A stretch of 25,597 nucleotides of DNA from DASQFU01 sp035632955. Its GTDB lineage: Bacteria > Eisenbacteria > RBG-16-71-46. The position numbers were made by a program, and so were the translations under genes. The notes under the pieces were generated by a model that saw only the letters and a list, made by a program, of their open reading frames with translations, was not told the DNA's origin and searched no databases. Position 1 is the stretch's first letter, and each line of letters opens with the position of its first letter. The stretch lies in NCBI GenBank assembly GCA_035632955.1, contig DASQFU010000140.1, forward strand, positions 1 to 25,597, in the 5' to 3' direction. Positions 1-7,641 of the stretch are shown in pieces.

Positions 1-360
1 CTCGAGCGCGACGCCGAGCTGGGTCGCGAGCCAGACGTGGGTTTCCGGGCGCGCGATCCATGACACGAACATGAACGTGCAGGTCGCAGACGCCGCGGTA
101 TAGCTCCAGCCCAAGGCGGCGACCCAGCGGCGCCGCAACCGCGACGGCAGCACGCGATCCAAGATCCTCTCGGTCAGCGCCGGGCCGGGATCCGGCACCG
201 GCGATGGGCGCAGCGCCGCGAACAGGCGGCGGTAGAGCGCCAGCTCTTGCGTGCACGCCGGGCAGGTCTCGAGGTGGAGGCGGTACGCGCCCGCCTGCGC
301 TTCACTCAGCTCGCCATCCAGGTAGATCTGGAGGCGGCGGCTTTCGGTGCAGGTCCTCAT
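1..360 (-). CDS. Anti-sigma factor with zinc finger (zf-HC2 type), 3' end missing
   Basis: The frame starts with ATG at 360 and stays open for 120 codons to the window edge, so the C-terminus is missing. Residues 29-36 carry an HxxxCxxC zinc-binding motif (HLETCPAC), and the earlier Cys4 and the YLDGEL segment are typical of zf-HC2 / ZAS anti-sigma domains. A hydrophobic stretch at about residues 79-102 looks like a single membrane span. Its ATG overlaps the sigma factor stop by 4 nt (ATGA), so the two are translationally coupled. It probably holds the sigma factor inactive at the inner membrane until a signal arrives. The family call is from visible motifs and gene order; the signal and the periplasmic part cannot be seen. 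Confidence 0.85.
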   Translation of the reverse strand, partial: MRTCTESRRLQIYLDGELSEAQAGAYRLHLETCPACTQELALYRRLFAALRPSPVPDPGPALTERILDRVLPSRLRRRWVAALGWSYTAASATCTFMFVSWIARPETHVWLATQLGVALE

Positions 361-923
361 GACTCGGGTCCCAGCCGCTCCTTGAGCAGCGCACGCGCGC
401 GATGGATGCGGGCCTTCACGGTTCCGAGCGGCAAATGGAGCACGTCCGCGATCTCCTCGTACGACAGGTCTTGCTGATGCCGCAGCACGACGACGACTCG
501 GTAATGAGGCGGCAGCGATGCGATCAGGTCGCCCGTTCGCCGCTCTTCTTCCGCCCGCGCCGTCAGCTCGTCGGGCCCAGGCCCGGGATCTTCGAGCTCG
601 AGCGTCTGCTCCTCTCCGGAGCCGGGCTCGCGTCGGGTCAGCGAGATCAGCTTCACACGACGCCGGCGGATGTGGTCGATGCACAGTCGCGTGGCGATCG
701 TGAACAACCAGGCCGCGAAAGGCCGCGATGGGTCGTAGCGAGCCAGCGCCCGGAACATCCGGACGAAGGTCTCTTGGGTCAGGTCCTGCGCATCCTCGGC
801 TCCGCGGACCATCCGCAGCGCCAGCCGGTAGACCTGTCCCTGGTAACGCTCGACCAGTTCCCGATACGCCTTCTCATCGCCCGCCAGGCACCGCCGAACG
901 ATTCCGGCATCGTCTTCGTTCAC
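357..923 (-). CDS. ECF-type RNA polymerase sigma factor
   Basis: This 188-residue protein has the two-domain layout of ECF sigma factors. Region 2 lies at about residues 20-92 (YRELVERYQGQVYRLA, then the DAQDLTQETF and FAAWLFTIA segments). Region 4 is at about 132-182 (LPPHYRVVVVLRH, then an HTH with LSYEEIADVL and GTVKARIHRAR). An acidic linker at about 105-120 separates them. The chosen start is GTG at 923, because GGAG lies a few bases upstream. The downstream gene is its likely anti-sigma factor, overlapping by 4 nt. It would direct RNA polymerase to a stress regulon, probably including its own promoter. The family is clear, but the ECF subgroup and stimulus are not readable here. Confidence 0.95.
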   Translation of the reverse strand: MNEDDAGIVRRCLAGDEKAYRELVERYQGQVYRLALRMVRGAEDAQDLTQETFVRMFRALARYDPSRPFAAWLFTIATRLCIDHIRRRRVKLISLTRREPGSGEEQTLELEDPGPGPDELTARAEEERRTGDLIASLPPHYRVVVVLRHQQDLSYEEIADVLHLPLGTVKARIHRARALLKERLGPES

Positions 924-1101
924 CGGTCTCCGGCCTTCAAGTCCGCTTACGCGCAGCCGCGGCGGAAGGTTTCATGACGGCGCACCTTACGCAGGGGGTC
1001 CAAAGACGGTCAAGCGCTTGGGCCGCATGCATTCTGCACGTTTCGCTGTACCGGCGCCGTTCCTTGACCTGACCCAGCGGCGGCTCGTAGCCTGCGCCGC
1101 C
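924..1101. other. Divergent intergenic region between sigma factor and enolase
   Basis: This 178-base stretch separates the minus-strand sigma operon from the plus-strand enolase gene and must hold both promoters. A TTGACC sequence near 1063 is a possible -35 half for enolase, but I see no convincing -10 partner. The enolase frame is open upstream to 1018, but the extra residues do not resemble the enolase N-terminus. I see no RNA gene or repeat. Confidence 0.4.
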
Positions 1102-2388
1102 ATGATCCCGATCGCCGAGCTCCGCGCCCGAGAGATTCTCGATTCGCGCGGGAACCCGACGCTCGAGGTCGAGTGCGGTCTCGAGGGCGGCGCCTGGGGG
1201 CGGGCGGCGGTGCCCTCCGGCGCCTCGACCGGCGAGCACGAAGCGATCGAGCTCCGCGACGGCGACGCGCGCCGCTATCGCGGCAAGGGCGTCCAGCACG
1301 CCGTGCGCAACGTCCACGAGACGATCGCGCCGCGGTTGCTGGGACTCGATGCGCTCGATCAGAACGGCGTGGACGGACGGCTGGTCGAGCTCGACGGCAC
1401 CGCCAACAAGTCGCAGCTCGGCGCCAACGCGACGCTCGGCGTGTCGCTGGCGGTCGCGAAAGCCGCGGCGACCGCCCTCGACCTGCCGCTGTTCCGTTAT
1501 CTCGGCGGCGTCTACGCGCGCACGCTGCCGGTGCCACTCGCGAACGTCCTCAACGGCGGCGCGCACGCCGACAACAATGTCGACTTCCAGGAGTTCATGA
1601 TCGTGCCGCTCGGCGCGCCCTCGTTTCGCGAAGCGATCCGCTGGTCGGTCGAGGTGTTTCACAGCTTGTCGGCGGTGCTCAAGAAGAAGGGGCTGTCGAC
1701 GGCGGTCGGCGACGAGGGAGGATTCGCTCCCCACCTCGAGTCCAACGAGGACGCGCTCAAGGCGTTGATCGAGGGGATCGAGAAGGCGGGTTACCGGCCC
1801 GGTGAACAGGTCGCGCTGGCGCTCGATCCGGCGGCCAGCGAGTTCTATCGGGACGGCGTGTACGTGCTCGAGGGCGAAGGCGGACGGCGGCTGCGACCGG
1901 CGGAGATGGTCGAGTACTACGCCGACCTGTGCGGGCGTTATCCGATTGTCAGCATCGAGGACGGGCTTGCGGAAGACGACTGGGAAGGCTGGCTGGCCTT
2001 GACTCGAAAGCTGGGCGCGCGCGTGCAGCTCGTGGGCGACGATCTGTTCGTCACCAACGTGAAGCGGCTCGCGCGCGGAATTCGCGAGCACGTCGCCAAC
2101 TCGATCCTGGTCAAGCTCAACCAGATCGGCACACTGACCGAGACGCTGGCCGCGATCGAGCTGGCGCATCGCGCCGGCTATACCACCGTCATCTCACACC
2201 GGTCGGGCGAGACGGAAGACGTGACGATCGCCGATCTGGCTGTCGCCACGAACGCAGGACAGATCAAGACCGGATCGCTGTCCCGTACCGACCGGGTCGC
2301 GAAGTACAATCAGCTCCTGCGAATCGAAGAACAGCTCGGGGCGAGCGCCTACTACCCGGGACGCGCCGCCTGGCGGGTGCTCGACTAG
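1102..2388 (+). CDS. eno: Enolase (phosphopyruvate hydratase)
   Basis: The protein interconverts 2-phosphoglycerate and phosphoenolpyruvate in glycolysis and gluconeogenesis; it is cytosolic and Mg-dependent. All family blocks are present in order: ILDSRGNPTLEVE near the N-terminus, the substrate loop SGASTGEHEA, VGDEGGFAPHLES, ALDPAASEFY, VSIEDGLAEDDW and VGDDLFVTN (metal ligands), VKLNQIGTLTETL (catalytic Lys), VISHRSGETED and the C-terminal IKTGSLSRTDR block. At 428 residues it has the usual bacterial length. ATG at 1102 was chosen because MIPIAELRAREILDSRG matches the family N-terminus. An FtsB-like gene follows, a pairing seen in many bacteria. Nothing is missing or unusual. Confidence 0.99.
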   Translation: MIPIAELRAREILDSRGNPTLEVECGLEGGAWGRAAVPSGASTGEHEAIELRDGDARRYRGKGVQHAVRNVHETIAPRLLGLDALDQNGVDGRLVELDGTANKSQLGANATLGVSLAVAKAAATALDLPLFRYLGGVYARTLPVPLANVLNGGAHADNNVDFQEFMIVPLGAPSFREAIRWSVEVFHSLSAVLKKKGLSTAVGDEGGFAPHLESNEDALKALIEGIEKAGYRPGEQVALALDPAASEFYRDGVYVLEGEGGRRLRPAEMVEYYADLCGRYPIVSIEDGLAEDDWEGWLALTRKLGARVQLVGDDLFVTNVKRLARGIREHVANSILVKLNQIGTLTETLAAIELAHRAGYTTVISHRSGETEDVTIADLAVATNAGQIKTGSLSRTDRVAKYNQLLRIEEQLGASAYYPGRAAWRVLD

Positions 2389-2422
2389 ACCAATCGCCGG
2401 CGCCACGAAGACGCCGGGTGAA

Positions 2423-2440
2423 GCGTCCGCGCGCGGACGC
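2423..2440. repeat. Perfect 18-bp palindrome between eno and ftsB
   Basis: GCGTCCGCG is followed directly by its reverse complement CGCGGACGC. In RNA this would give a 7-bp GC hairpin with a CGCG loop, 34 nt after the enolase stop. There is no T-tract, so it is not a standard intrinsic terminator. It could stabilise the eno mRNA 3' end, act as an attenuator or bind a protein. Confidence 0.6.
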
Positions 2441-2467
2441 GCGGACACAGCCAAGGACAGGGAGGTC

Positions 2468-2839
2468 ATGCGCGACATCGGCCAACGCATCCGCCGCTAC
2501 CGGCTATCCCGGTACGCCGTTTCCGAACCGCGCGCCCGATTTCGCTTCCGCTGGGCCTATCCCCTGCTCGCGTTGTGGCTCGTCTACGTCGGCGTGTTGA
2601 GCGAACACAGTCTGGTTCGCATCTGGCGGATGAGCCGGGACAACGCGCAGGCCGTGACCGAGCTGGATCGCCTGCAGAGCGAAATCGATCGGCTGGGGCA
2701 TGAGCTTCGCGATCCGGCGGCGCGCAAGGCGGGCGGCGAGCGCGCGCTGAGGGAGCGCGTGCGCTACGCGCGTCCCGGCGAGATCATCTATTCGATCGAA
2801 GAGGCCCCGCCGGAGAGTCTTTCGGGCCGGCGTCCGTAA
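2468..2839 (+). CDS. FtsB/DivIC-like septum formation initiator protein
   Basis: This 123-residue protein has a basic cytoplasmic N-terminus, one membrane span at about residues 28-50 (WAYPLLALWLVYVGVL) and then a short coiled coil at about 57-85 (heptads around AVTELDRLQSEIDRLGHEL). It ends with ERVRYARPGEIIYSIEE, the pattern of the DivIC/FtsB family (E..AR.p.E..y...), which scaffolds FtsL and FtsQ in the divisome. Its position just after enolase is typical for ftsB. A GGGAGG ribosome site sits a few bases before the ATG at 2468. The N-terminal extension of about 27 residues before the membrane span is longer than in E. coli FtsB. The family is fairly sure, the exact name less so. Confidence 0.85.
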   Translation: MRDIGQRIRRYRLSRYAVSEPRARFRFRWAYPLLALWLVYVGVLSEHSLVRIWRMSRDNAQAVTELDRLQSEIDRLGHELRDPAARKAGGERALRERVRYARPGEIIYSIEEAPPESLSGRRP

Positions 2840-2864
2840 CGCGGCACGACGCGGGCAGGCGCCG

Positions 2865-3635
2865 CTAGAACCCGATCGCGATCCCCATCCGGCCCCCGAG
2901 GCCACTGAGGTCGAGGGTGAACGGCCGGCCATCGGGCGTCAACACGGGCTGGTTGGTTCTCTGATCCAACAGCCGGCGGATCTCGGCGCCGCGGTACACG
3001 GCCGAGAGCATCACCGAGTAGCGCAGGGCGAAGAACAAGTGCGCGCCGACCTCGACGTAGTAGCCCGGCCCGTCGCGCGTGGCGTCCTGCCTGAAGTCCC
3101 CGCCCAGGGTCGTCAAGGAGTCGGTATTCGATTCGACCTGCTCGAACACGGAGCGGGTGTAGACGTTGCTGACGAATCCCCCGCCGAGGTAGGCACGCGC
3201 CTGGAAGTCGCCCTGGGTGTAGGGCGCCAGGTAATAGGCGCCGCCGGCGTACACCGGCACCGACAACACTTCGGCGCGGAGCTGGACACTCTGCTGGATC
3301 GCGGGCAGGAACTCGCGCGAGGTCTGCGAGCGCAGTTGACCGACGCCCAGCGACACTGCCAGGTTCGGCCGCACGAAGTAGCGCAGCTCGGCCGTGTGCA
3401 GCCAGGCGAACGTGACCTCGTCCAGCGCCTCGAGCCCGCGCGGGCGCAGGCGAGTCCGGTTGAAGAAATCGAGCGACTCGTTGAAATCCCCGCCGGCGAT
3501 CTGCGTGGGAATGCTGGAAAGGACGACGCTGAGGCGGTGGATTTCGGCGGCGGCCGAGACCTCTCGCGCGCTCGTCAGAAACATGAGTGCCGCGAGCGCG
3601 AGCCAGGATAGGATGGGGCGGGTTCGGATCAACAT
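2865..3635 (-). CDS. Exported beta-barrel-like outer membrane protein, unknown function
   Basis: This 256-residue protein has a Sec signal peptide at residues 1 to about 28 (two N-terminal arginines, then LSWLALAALMFL and a cut near SAA). The mature part alternates hydrophobic and polar residues (AELRYFVRPNLAVSLGVGQL, VPVYAGGAYYLAP, YYVEVGAHLFFALRYSVML). It ends with GRMGIAIGF, whose terminal Phe is the usual BAM recognition residue of outer-membrane barrels. Eight or so strands are plausible. A GGAGG site precedes the ATG at 3635. It is transcribed convergently to the FtsB-like gene, with 25 bases between the stops. I do not recognise a specific family; an OmpW/OmpA-barrel-like fold is inferred only from pattern. 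Confidence 0.7.
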   Translation of the reverse strand: MLIRTRPILSWLALAALMFLTSAREVSAAAEIHRLSVVLSSIPTQIAGGDFNESLDFFNRTRLRPRGLEALDEVTFAWLHTAELRYFVRPNLAVSLGVGQLRSQTSREFLPAIQQSVQLRAEVLSVPVYAGGAYYLAPYTQGDFQARAYLGGGFVSNVYTRSVFEQVESNTDSLTTLGGDFRQDATRDGPGYYVEVGAHLFFALRYSVMLSAVYRGAEIRRLLDQRTNQPVLTPDGRPFTLDLSGLGGRMGIAIGF

Positions 3636-3747
3636 GGACCTCCACCACAGGGCACGAACATGTCCTTCGGATCCCGGTCGAGGCCGCGCAGAATAGCCAG
3701 CCCCACTACCGCTTGCAACATCGGGGCGTCATCGACGGCGGGCTCGC

Positions 3748-3777
3748 TTGACAAGCCCGGCGGCCGGCGGTTAAGGT
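3748..3777 (+). promoter_or_regulatory. Predicted housekeeping promoter for tRNA-fMet
   Basis: An exact TTGACA -35 hexamer lies at 3748-3753. The best -10 candidate is TAAGGT at 3772-3777 (18-nt spacer), which keeps the important T1, A2 and T6 positions. Transcription would start around 3784, just before the mature tRNA 5' end at 3789. The perfect -35 next to a tRNA gene makes this the best promoter call in the window. Confidence 0.6.
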
Positions 3778-3788
3778 GGCGAGGTTGC

Positions 3789-3865
<77 letters not shown>

Positions 3866-3870
3866 TATCA

Positions 3871-3907
3871 GTGCCCCGGCGGGCTCGCCTGCCGGGGCAC
3901 GACCCTT
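3871..3907 (+). terminator. Intrinsic terminator after tRNA-fMet
   Basis: A 10-bp perfect stem (GTGCCCCGGC with GCCGGGGCAC, extended inward by a G-U and two G-C pairs around a CTCG loop) spans 3871-3900. It is followed by GACCCTTTTC, a short T-rich tail. It begins 5 nt after the tRNA CCA end. It may also slow transcription arriving from ctaG on the other strand, although no T-tract exists in that direction. Confidence 0.8.
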
Positions 3908-3933
3908 TTCAGCCGACACCGGCGCGCCGCCCA

Positions 3934-4818
3934 TCACCCGCCGCTGCGCGCGCGCGCGGCGGCTTCGGCCGCGTCCTCCTGCTGCTCGCGCTTGACCCAC
4001 GCGAAGAACACGAAGCTCATCGCCACCCAATAGAACAAACCGCCGGGCACCCACATGATCAGGCCGCCGAGCTTCTGGTCGTCGAGCGGGCTCAGCCCCC
4101 ACACGCGCGGCGCGCCCGCGTACCAGGGATAGAGGACGACGTCGGCGAGCGTGATGAGCGCCGCGACGCACATCATCGGAATGCCGATCAGGAATAGATA
4201 CAGCATCTGCCCCGCGTGCGACATCCGATGCTCTTCGAGCGGGCTCAGGATCGGCCACCACATGATCGTCGCCGTCACCATGAACTGCAGGTGCGTGAGA
4301 ATGTGCACGCCGTGGTTACGCATCATGAGGTCGTAGGCTGGCTGCAGGTGCCAGGCGGTGAACGACACGGTGTAGATCAGGAACGCTACCATCGGACGTC
4401 CGAGCACACGGGCGACGGATTGCACCCAGCCCGGACGCAGCAGCGGACGCACCGCGAACCCGGGCAAGCCGAGCAGGAGCAACGGCGGCATGAGCTGGGT
4501 GAGCATCAGGTGCTGCACCATGTGAACGTGGAACAGATAGTAGTCGCTGAGATCGTGGATCGGCCCGTTGAGCGCCACGAACCCGACCAGCAGTCCCGAG
4601 AAGAAGGCGACGATGCGGCGGGCACCGACCGTTTCTGTCGCGCCCGAGCGGCGACGGTAGGGTCCGATGGCGTAGAGATAGAGCGCAGCGAGGATGGCGA
4701 GCCCGAGGATCGTGCTGTTGTGGTTCTCCCAGTGGCGCCAGTCGAACTCGGGCAGCGGGCGGCCGAAGCGGTCGAGGGCGGAACGGACCAGCAGCGAGTC
4801 GCCGACGTGGAGAATCAA
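3934..4818 (-). CDS. ctaG: Cytochrome c oxidase assembly factor CtaG (caa3_CtaG family)
   Basis: This is a polytopic membrane protein of about 294 residues with around seven hydrophobic spans. The diagnostic block HVHMVQHLMLTQLMPPLLLLGLPG gives the conserved His residues and PPLL turn of the caa3_CtaG family, followed by a WHLQPAYD segment and MWWPILSP. These proteins are thought to help deliver copper to aa3/caa3 oxidases. It is the last gene of the ctaC-D-E-F-G set, 8 nt after the ctaF stop. The start is uncertain: I used TTG at 4818, since no ATG fits and the reading frame further upstream lies inside ctaF. The C-terminus (residues about 275-294) is rich in Glu, Ala and Arg and cytosolic. 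Confidence 0.88.
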   Translation of the reverse strand: MILHVGDSLLVRSALDRFGRPLPEFDWRHWENHNSTILGLAILAALYLYAIGPYRRRSGATETVGARRIVAFFSGLLVGFVALNGPIHDLSDYYLFHVHMVQHLMLTQLMPPLLLLGLPGFAVRPLLRPGWVQSVARVLGRPMVAFLIYTVSFTAWHLQPAYDLMMRNHGVHILTHLQFMVTATIMWWPILSPLEEHRMSHAGQMLYLFLIGIPMMCVAALITLADVVLYPWYAGAPRVWGLSPLDDQKLGGLIMWVPGGLFYWVAMSFVFFAWVKREQQEDAAEAAARARSGG

Positions 4819-4826
4819 GCCAACGA

Positions 4827-5144
4827 TTAGAACACCCCGAACAACTTCATCAGCGAGAGGATGACGAGCGCGGCCAGACCCATCGGGACGATGAACAGCC
4901 ACGAGAACAACCGGTGGTCGAACTTGAGATGCATGTAGAACATCGCGACCAGCGCGAACTTGAACGCCGACAGCACGAGCAGCGTCGGAATCAGGACCGG
5001 CTTCAACACCGGCACGTAGAACACGGCCACCTCGACCGCCGTGACGACGGTCAGCACCACCGCGATCGCCAGGTACGCCTTGGCGCCCGGGTGTGGATGC
5101 TCCGAGTGCGGATCGGGTTCGTGGGGCGTGGGATGTTCTGCCAT
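4827..5144 (-). CDS. ctaF: Cytochrome c oxidase subunit IV (prokaryotic COX4 / CyoD-like)
   Basis: This 105-residue protein has a His/Pro-rich cytosolic N-terminus and three membrane spans, at about residues 24-45, 48-72 and 80-104. The segment SAFKFALVAMFYMHLKFDHRLF is the signature of bacterial COX4 (lvla.ik..lv..yFMHLk.d). This small subunit stabilises the oxidase core. ATG at 5144 was chosen; 11 bases separate it from the ctaE stop, and a GGAGGC ribosome site lies in that gap. Family and context both support the call. Confidence 0.92.
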   Translation of the reverse strand: MAEHPTPHEPDPHSEHPHPGAKAYLAIAVVLTVVTAVEVAVFYVPVLKPVLIPTLLVLSAFKFALVAMFYMHLKFDHRLFSWLFIVPMGLAALVILSLMKLFGVF

Positions 5145-5155
5145 GCTCGCCTCCG

Positions 5156-5767
5156 TTACTGGATCAGGTAGACGAGGGTGAAGATCGCGATCCACACCAC
5201 GTCCACGAAGTGCCAGTACAGGCCCGAGATCTCGACGTCCAGCGCTTTCTCTTTCGGCAGCTTGCCCCGCAGGGCGAGCACGAAGAGCGTGAGCAGCCAG
5301 ATCACGCCGACCGTCACGTGCGTGCCGTGGAAGCCGGTCAGCACGAAGAACGTGCATCCGAACAGATTGGTCTGCAGCTTCAGTCCGTGGTGGAAGAATT
5401 CGGTGAACTCGATCACCTGCCCGCCGACGAACGTCGCACCGAGCAAGGCGGTCGCGCCGAGCCAGATGGCGGTGCCGCGTTGATTGCCTCGCTGGCACGC
5501 GGCCAGCGCCAGCACCATCGTCAGACTGCTCATCAGCAGCACGAACGCGCTCACCGACGTGAACGGGATGTTTAGGATCTCCGGCGGATGCGGCCCCACC
5601 GTGTCGCGGCCGCGGTACACCAGATAGGTCGCGATCAGCGAGCCGAAGAACATGCATTCCGAGCCCAGGAACGCCCAGAACAGCATCTTCCGGTTGTTGA
5701 GTCCCGTGCTGGTCGCGTGCGGCTCGGCATGAGCCGCATCAGCGACGGGTGCGACTGCCACGTTCAC
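5156..5767 (-). CDS. ctaE: Cytochrome c oxidase subunit III
   Basis: This 203-residue membrane protein has five predicted spans, the short form of subunit III. Recognisable blocks are KMLFWAFLGSECMFFGSLIATYL, GQVIEFTEFFHHGL, the motif FFVLTGFHGTHVTVGVIWL, and the C-terminal LYWHFVDVVWIAIFTLVYL. Subunit III binds lipids and protects the core from turnover damage. No ATG is available at the N-terminus; GTG at 5767 or the next GTG at 5761 would serve, with a GGGGAGGA ribosome site just upstream. The gap to the ctaD stop is 25 nt. Confidence 0.96.
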   Translation of the reverse strand: MNVAVAPVADAAHAEPHATSTGLNNRKMLFWAFLGSECMFFGSLIATYLVYRGRDTVGPHPPEILNIPFTSVSAFVLLMSSLTMVLALAACQRGNQRGTAIWLGATALLGATFVGGQVIEFTEFFHHGLKLQTNLFGCTFFVLTGFHGTHVTVGVIWLLTLFVLALRGKLPKEKALDVEISGLYWHFVDVVWIAIFTLVYLIQ

Positions 5768-5792
5768 ATTCCTCCCCGATCGGTTCGCACGG

Positions 5793-7616
5793 CTAGTGGC
5801 AGGGCTCGAACGTCCACGAGAAGATCCCGACCAGCATGATCACCAGACCCGGAATGCCGATCCACCAACCGAAGATCATGCCGCCGAGCAGCAACGTGAT
5901 GCCGAACGCCGAGACAATCGGCCAGTACGAGCTCGGTGGCATGTGGATCGGTCCCGACATCCGGTTGACCGACTCGATCAGCTGCGGGGCGTCTTGCTCC
6001 CACAATGGATCGGCGCGATGCACGTGCGGCAAGGTCGCGAAGTTATAGATCGGCGGCGGTGAAGGGATCGCCCACTCGAGCGTCGGGCCGCCCCACGGAT
6101 TCGGGCCGGCGGGCGGACCACGGCGCGCGCTCCGCACGAGGTTGGCGATGAACACCAGCAACGAGACAGCGATCGCGAACGCTCCGATCGTCGACATCAC
6201 GTTCATCCACTCGAATCCAAGGCCGGCCGGATACGTGTAGACGCGGCGCGGCATGCCGAGCAGGCCGACGAAGTGCATCGGAAAGAACGTCACGTTCATC
6301 GCGACCAGCATCAGCCAGAAGTGGATCTGGCCGAGTTTCTCGTCGAGCAGCCGTCCCGTCACCTTGGGGAACCAGTAGTAGATGCCGGCGAAGATCCCCA
6401 TGATCGAGCCGCCGAACAACACGTAGTGAATGTGCGCGACGACGAAATACGTGTCGGTCTGCTGCAGGTCGGCCGGCGGCGACGCGTGCATCACGCCGGA
6501 CAGCCCGCCAATGATGAACATCGCGATGAAGCCGAGCGCGAACAGCATCGCCGTCTTGAGCTCGATGCGGCCGCCCCACAAGGTGGCGATCCAGTTGAAG
6601 ATCTTCACGCCGGTCGGGATCGCGATCAGCATGGTGGCGAGCGCGAAATAGGAATCGGCGATCGGGCCGAGACCGACCGAGAACATGTGATGGCTCCAGA
6701 CACCCCACCCCATGAAGCCGATGAAGATCCCCGAATAGATCACGACCGGATAGCCGAACAGCGGCTTGCGCGAGAACGTCGGCAGGATCTCGCTCACGAT
6801 CCCCATCGCGGGCAGGATCAGGATGTAGACCTCGGGATGCCCGAACAGCCAGAACAAATGCTGCCACAGCACCGGATCGGCGCCGCCCGACGGCACGAAG
6901 AAGTTGGTGCCGACCATGCGATCGAACAGCAAGAACACCAACGCGACCGTGATGACCGGGAACGCGAAGATGATCAAAAACGACGTGACCAGCGTCATCC
7001 ACACGAACACCGGCATGCGCATGAACTTCAGGCCGGGGGCGCGCAGGTTGACGATCGTGACGATGAAGTTGAACGCGGCGGCCAGCGACGCGATCCCGAG
7101 GATCTGCAAGCCGACGGCCCAGAAGTCGACGCCGGTGCCCGCCGAATATTGCTTCGACGTCAGGTTGGAGTAGCCGAACCAGCCGACGTCCGGCGCGCCA
7201 CCGATCACGAAGCTCAGGTTCAGGAATAGAGCGCCGAACAGGTAGACCCAGTAGCTGAACGCGTTGAGTCGCGGGAAGGCGACGTCACGCGCCCCGATCA
7301 TGAGCGGGATCATGAAATTGAAGAAGCTCGCGGACAGCGGCATGATGGCCAGGAAGATCATCGTCGTCCCGTGCATCGTGAACATCTGGTTGTAAACGTC
7401 GGGACTGATGAACGTGCTGTCGGGGCTCGTGAGCTGGATGCGGATGATCAACGCCTCGATGCCGCCGACCAGGAAGAACAGGAACGACGTGACGCCGTAG
7501 AGGACCCCGATCCGCTTGTGGTCGACGGTCGTGATCCAGCTCCACAGGCCGGTGCCGGCCTCCGCCGGGGCGTGATCCGCCGCGATTCCGCCCACCGGGT
7601 GCGTCGTCGTGGCCAT
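5793..7616 (-). CDS. ctaD: Cytochrome c oxidase subunit I (A1-type heme-copper oxidase)
   Basis: This 607-residue catalytic subunit reduces O2 to water and pumps protons. Heme and copper ligands are visible: FTMHGTTMIF (low-spin heme His), HLFWLFGHPEVYILI (CuB His, the cross-linked His-Tyr pair and the D-channel Glu), WSHHMFSVG (two CuB His) and VAHIHYVLFGG (heme His residues). ARDVAFPRLN supplies the D-channel entry Asp. The Glu in GHPEVY places it in family A1 rather than A2. About 12 core spans are followed by two further hydrophobic segments near the C-terminus (IVSAFGITLLLGG and GIPGLVIMLVGIFSW), which extend the usual core. ATG at 7616 lies 25 nt after ctaC. Confidence 0.98.
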   Translation of the reverse strand: MATTTHPVGGIAADHAPAEAGTGLWSWITTVDHKRIGVLYGVTSFLFFLVGGIEALIIRIQLTSPDSTFISPDVYNQMFTMHGTTMIFLAIMPLSASFFNFMIPLMIGARDVAFPRLNAFSYWVYLFGALFLNLSFVIGGAPDVGWFGYSNLTSKQYSAGTGVDFWAVGLQILGIASLAAAFNFIVTIVNLRAPGLKFMRMPVFVWMTLVTSFLIIFAFPVITVALVFLLFDRMVGTNFFVPSGGADPVLWQHLFWLFGHPEVYILILPAMGIVSEILPTFSRKPLFGYPVVIYSGIFIGFMGWGVWSHHMFSVGLGPIADSYFALATMLIAIPTGVKIFNWIATLWGGRIELKTAMLFALGFIAMFIIGGLSGVMHASPPADLQQTDTYFVVAHIHYVLFGGSIMGIFAGIYYWFPKVTGRLLDEKLGQIHFWLMLVAMNVTFFPMHFVGLLGMPRRVYTYPAGLGFEWMNVMSTIGAFAIAVSLLVFIANLVRSARRGPPAGPNPWGGPTLEWAIPSPPPIYNFATLPHVHRADPLWEQDAPQLIESVNRMSGPIHMPPSSYWPIVSAFGITLLLGGMIFGWWIGIPGLVIMLVGIFSWTFEPCH

Positions 7617-7641
7617 TCCCTTCGCTCCTCCGGCTCCGCCG

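Noticed and set aside
1018..1101. N-terminal extension of enolase
   Set aside because: The extra 28 residues do not match the family; the conserved N-terminus starts at the ATG at 1102.
937..2169. Long open frame antisense to enolase
   Set aside because: It is the complement of well-conserved enolase codons, and low-complexity Arg/Glu-rich like other shadow frames in this GC-rich DNA.
4827..4902. Longer CtaG start within ctaF
   Set aside because: The upstream part of the frame overlaps the conserved end of ctaF and lacks family similarity; a start near 4818 is more plausible, though not certain.
6273..7229. Plus-strand open frame inside ctaD
   Set aside because: His/Asp/Arg-rich antisense shadow of subunit I.
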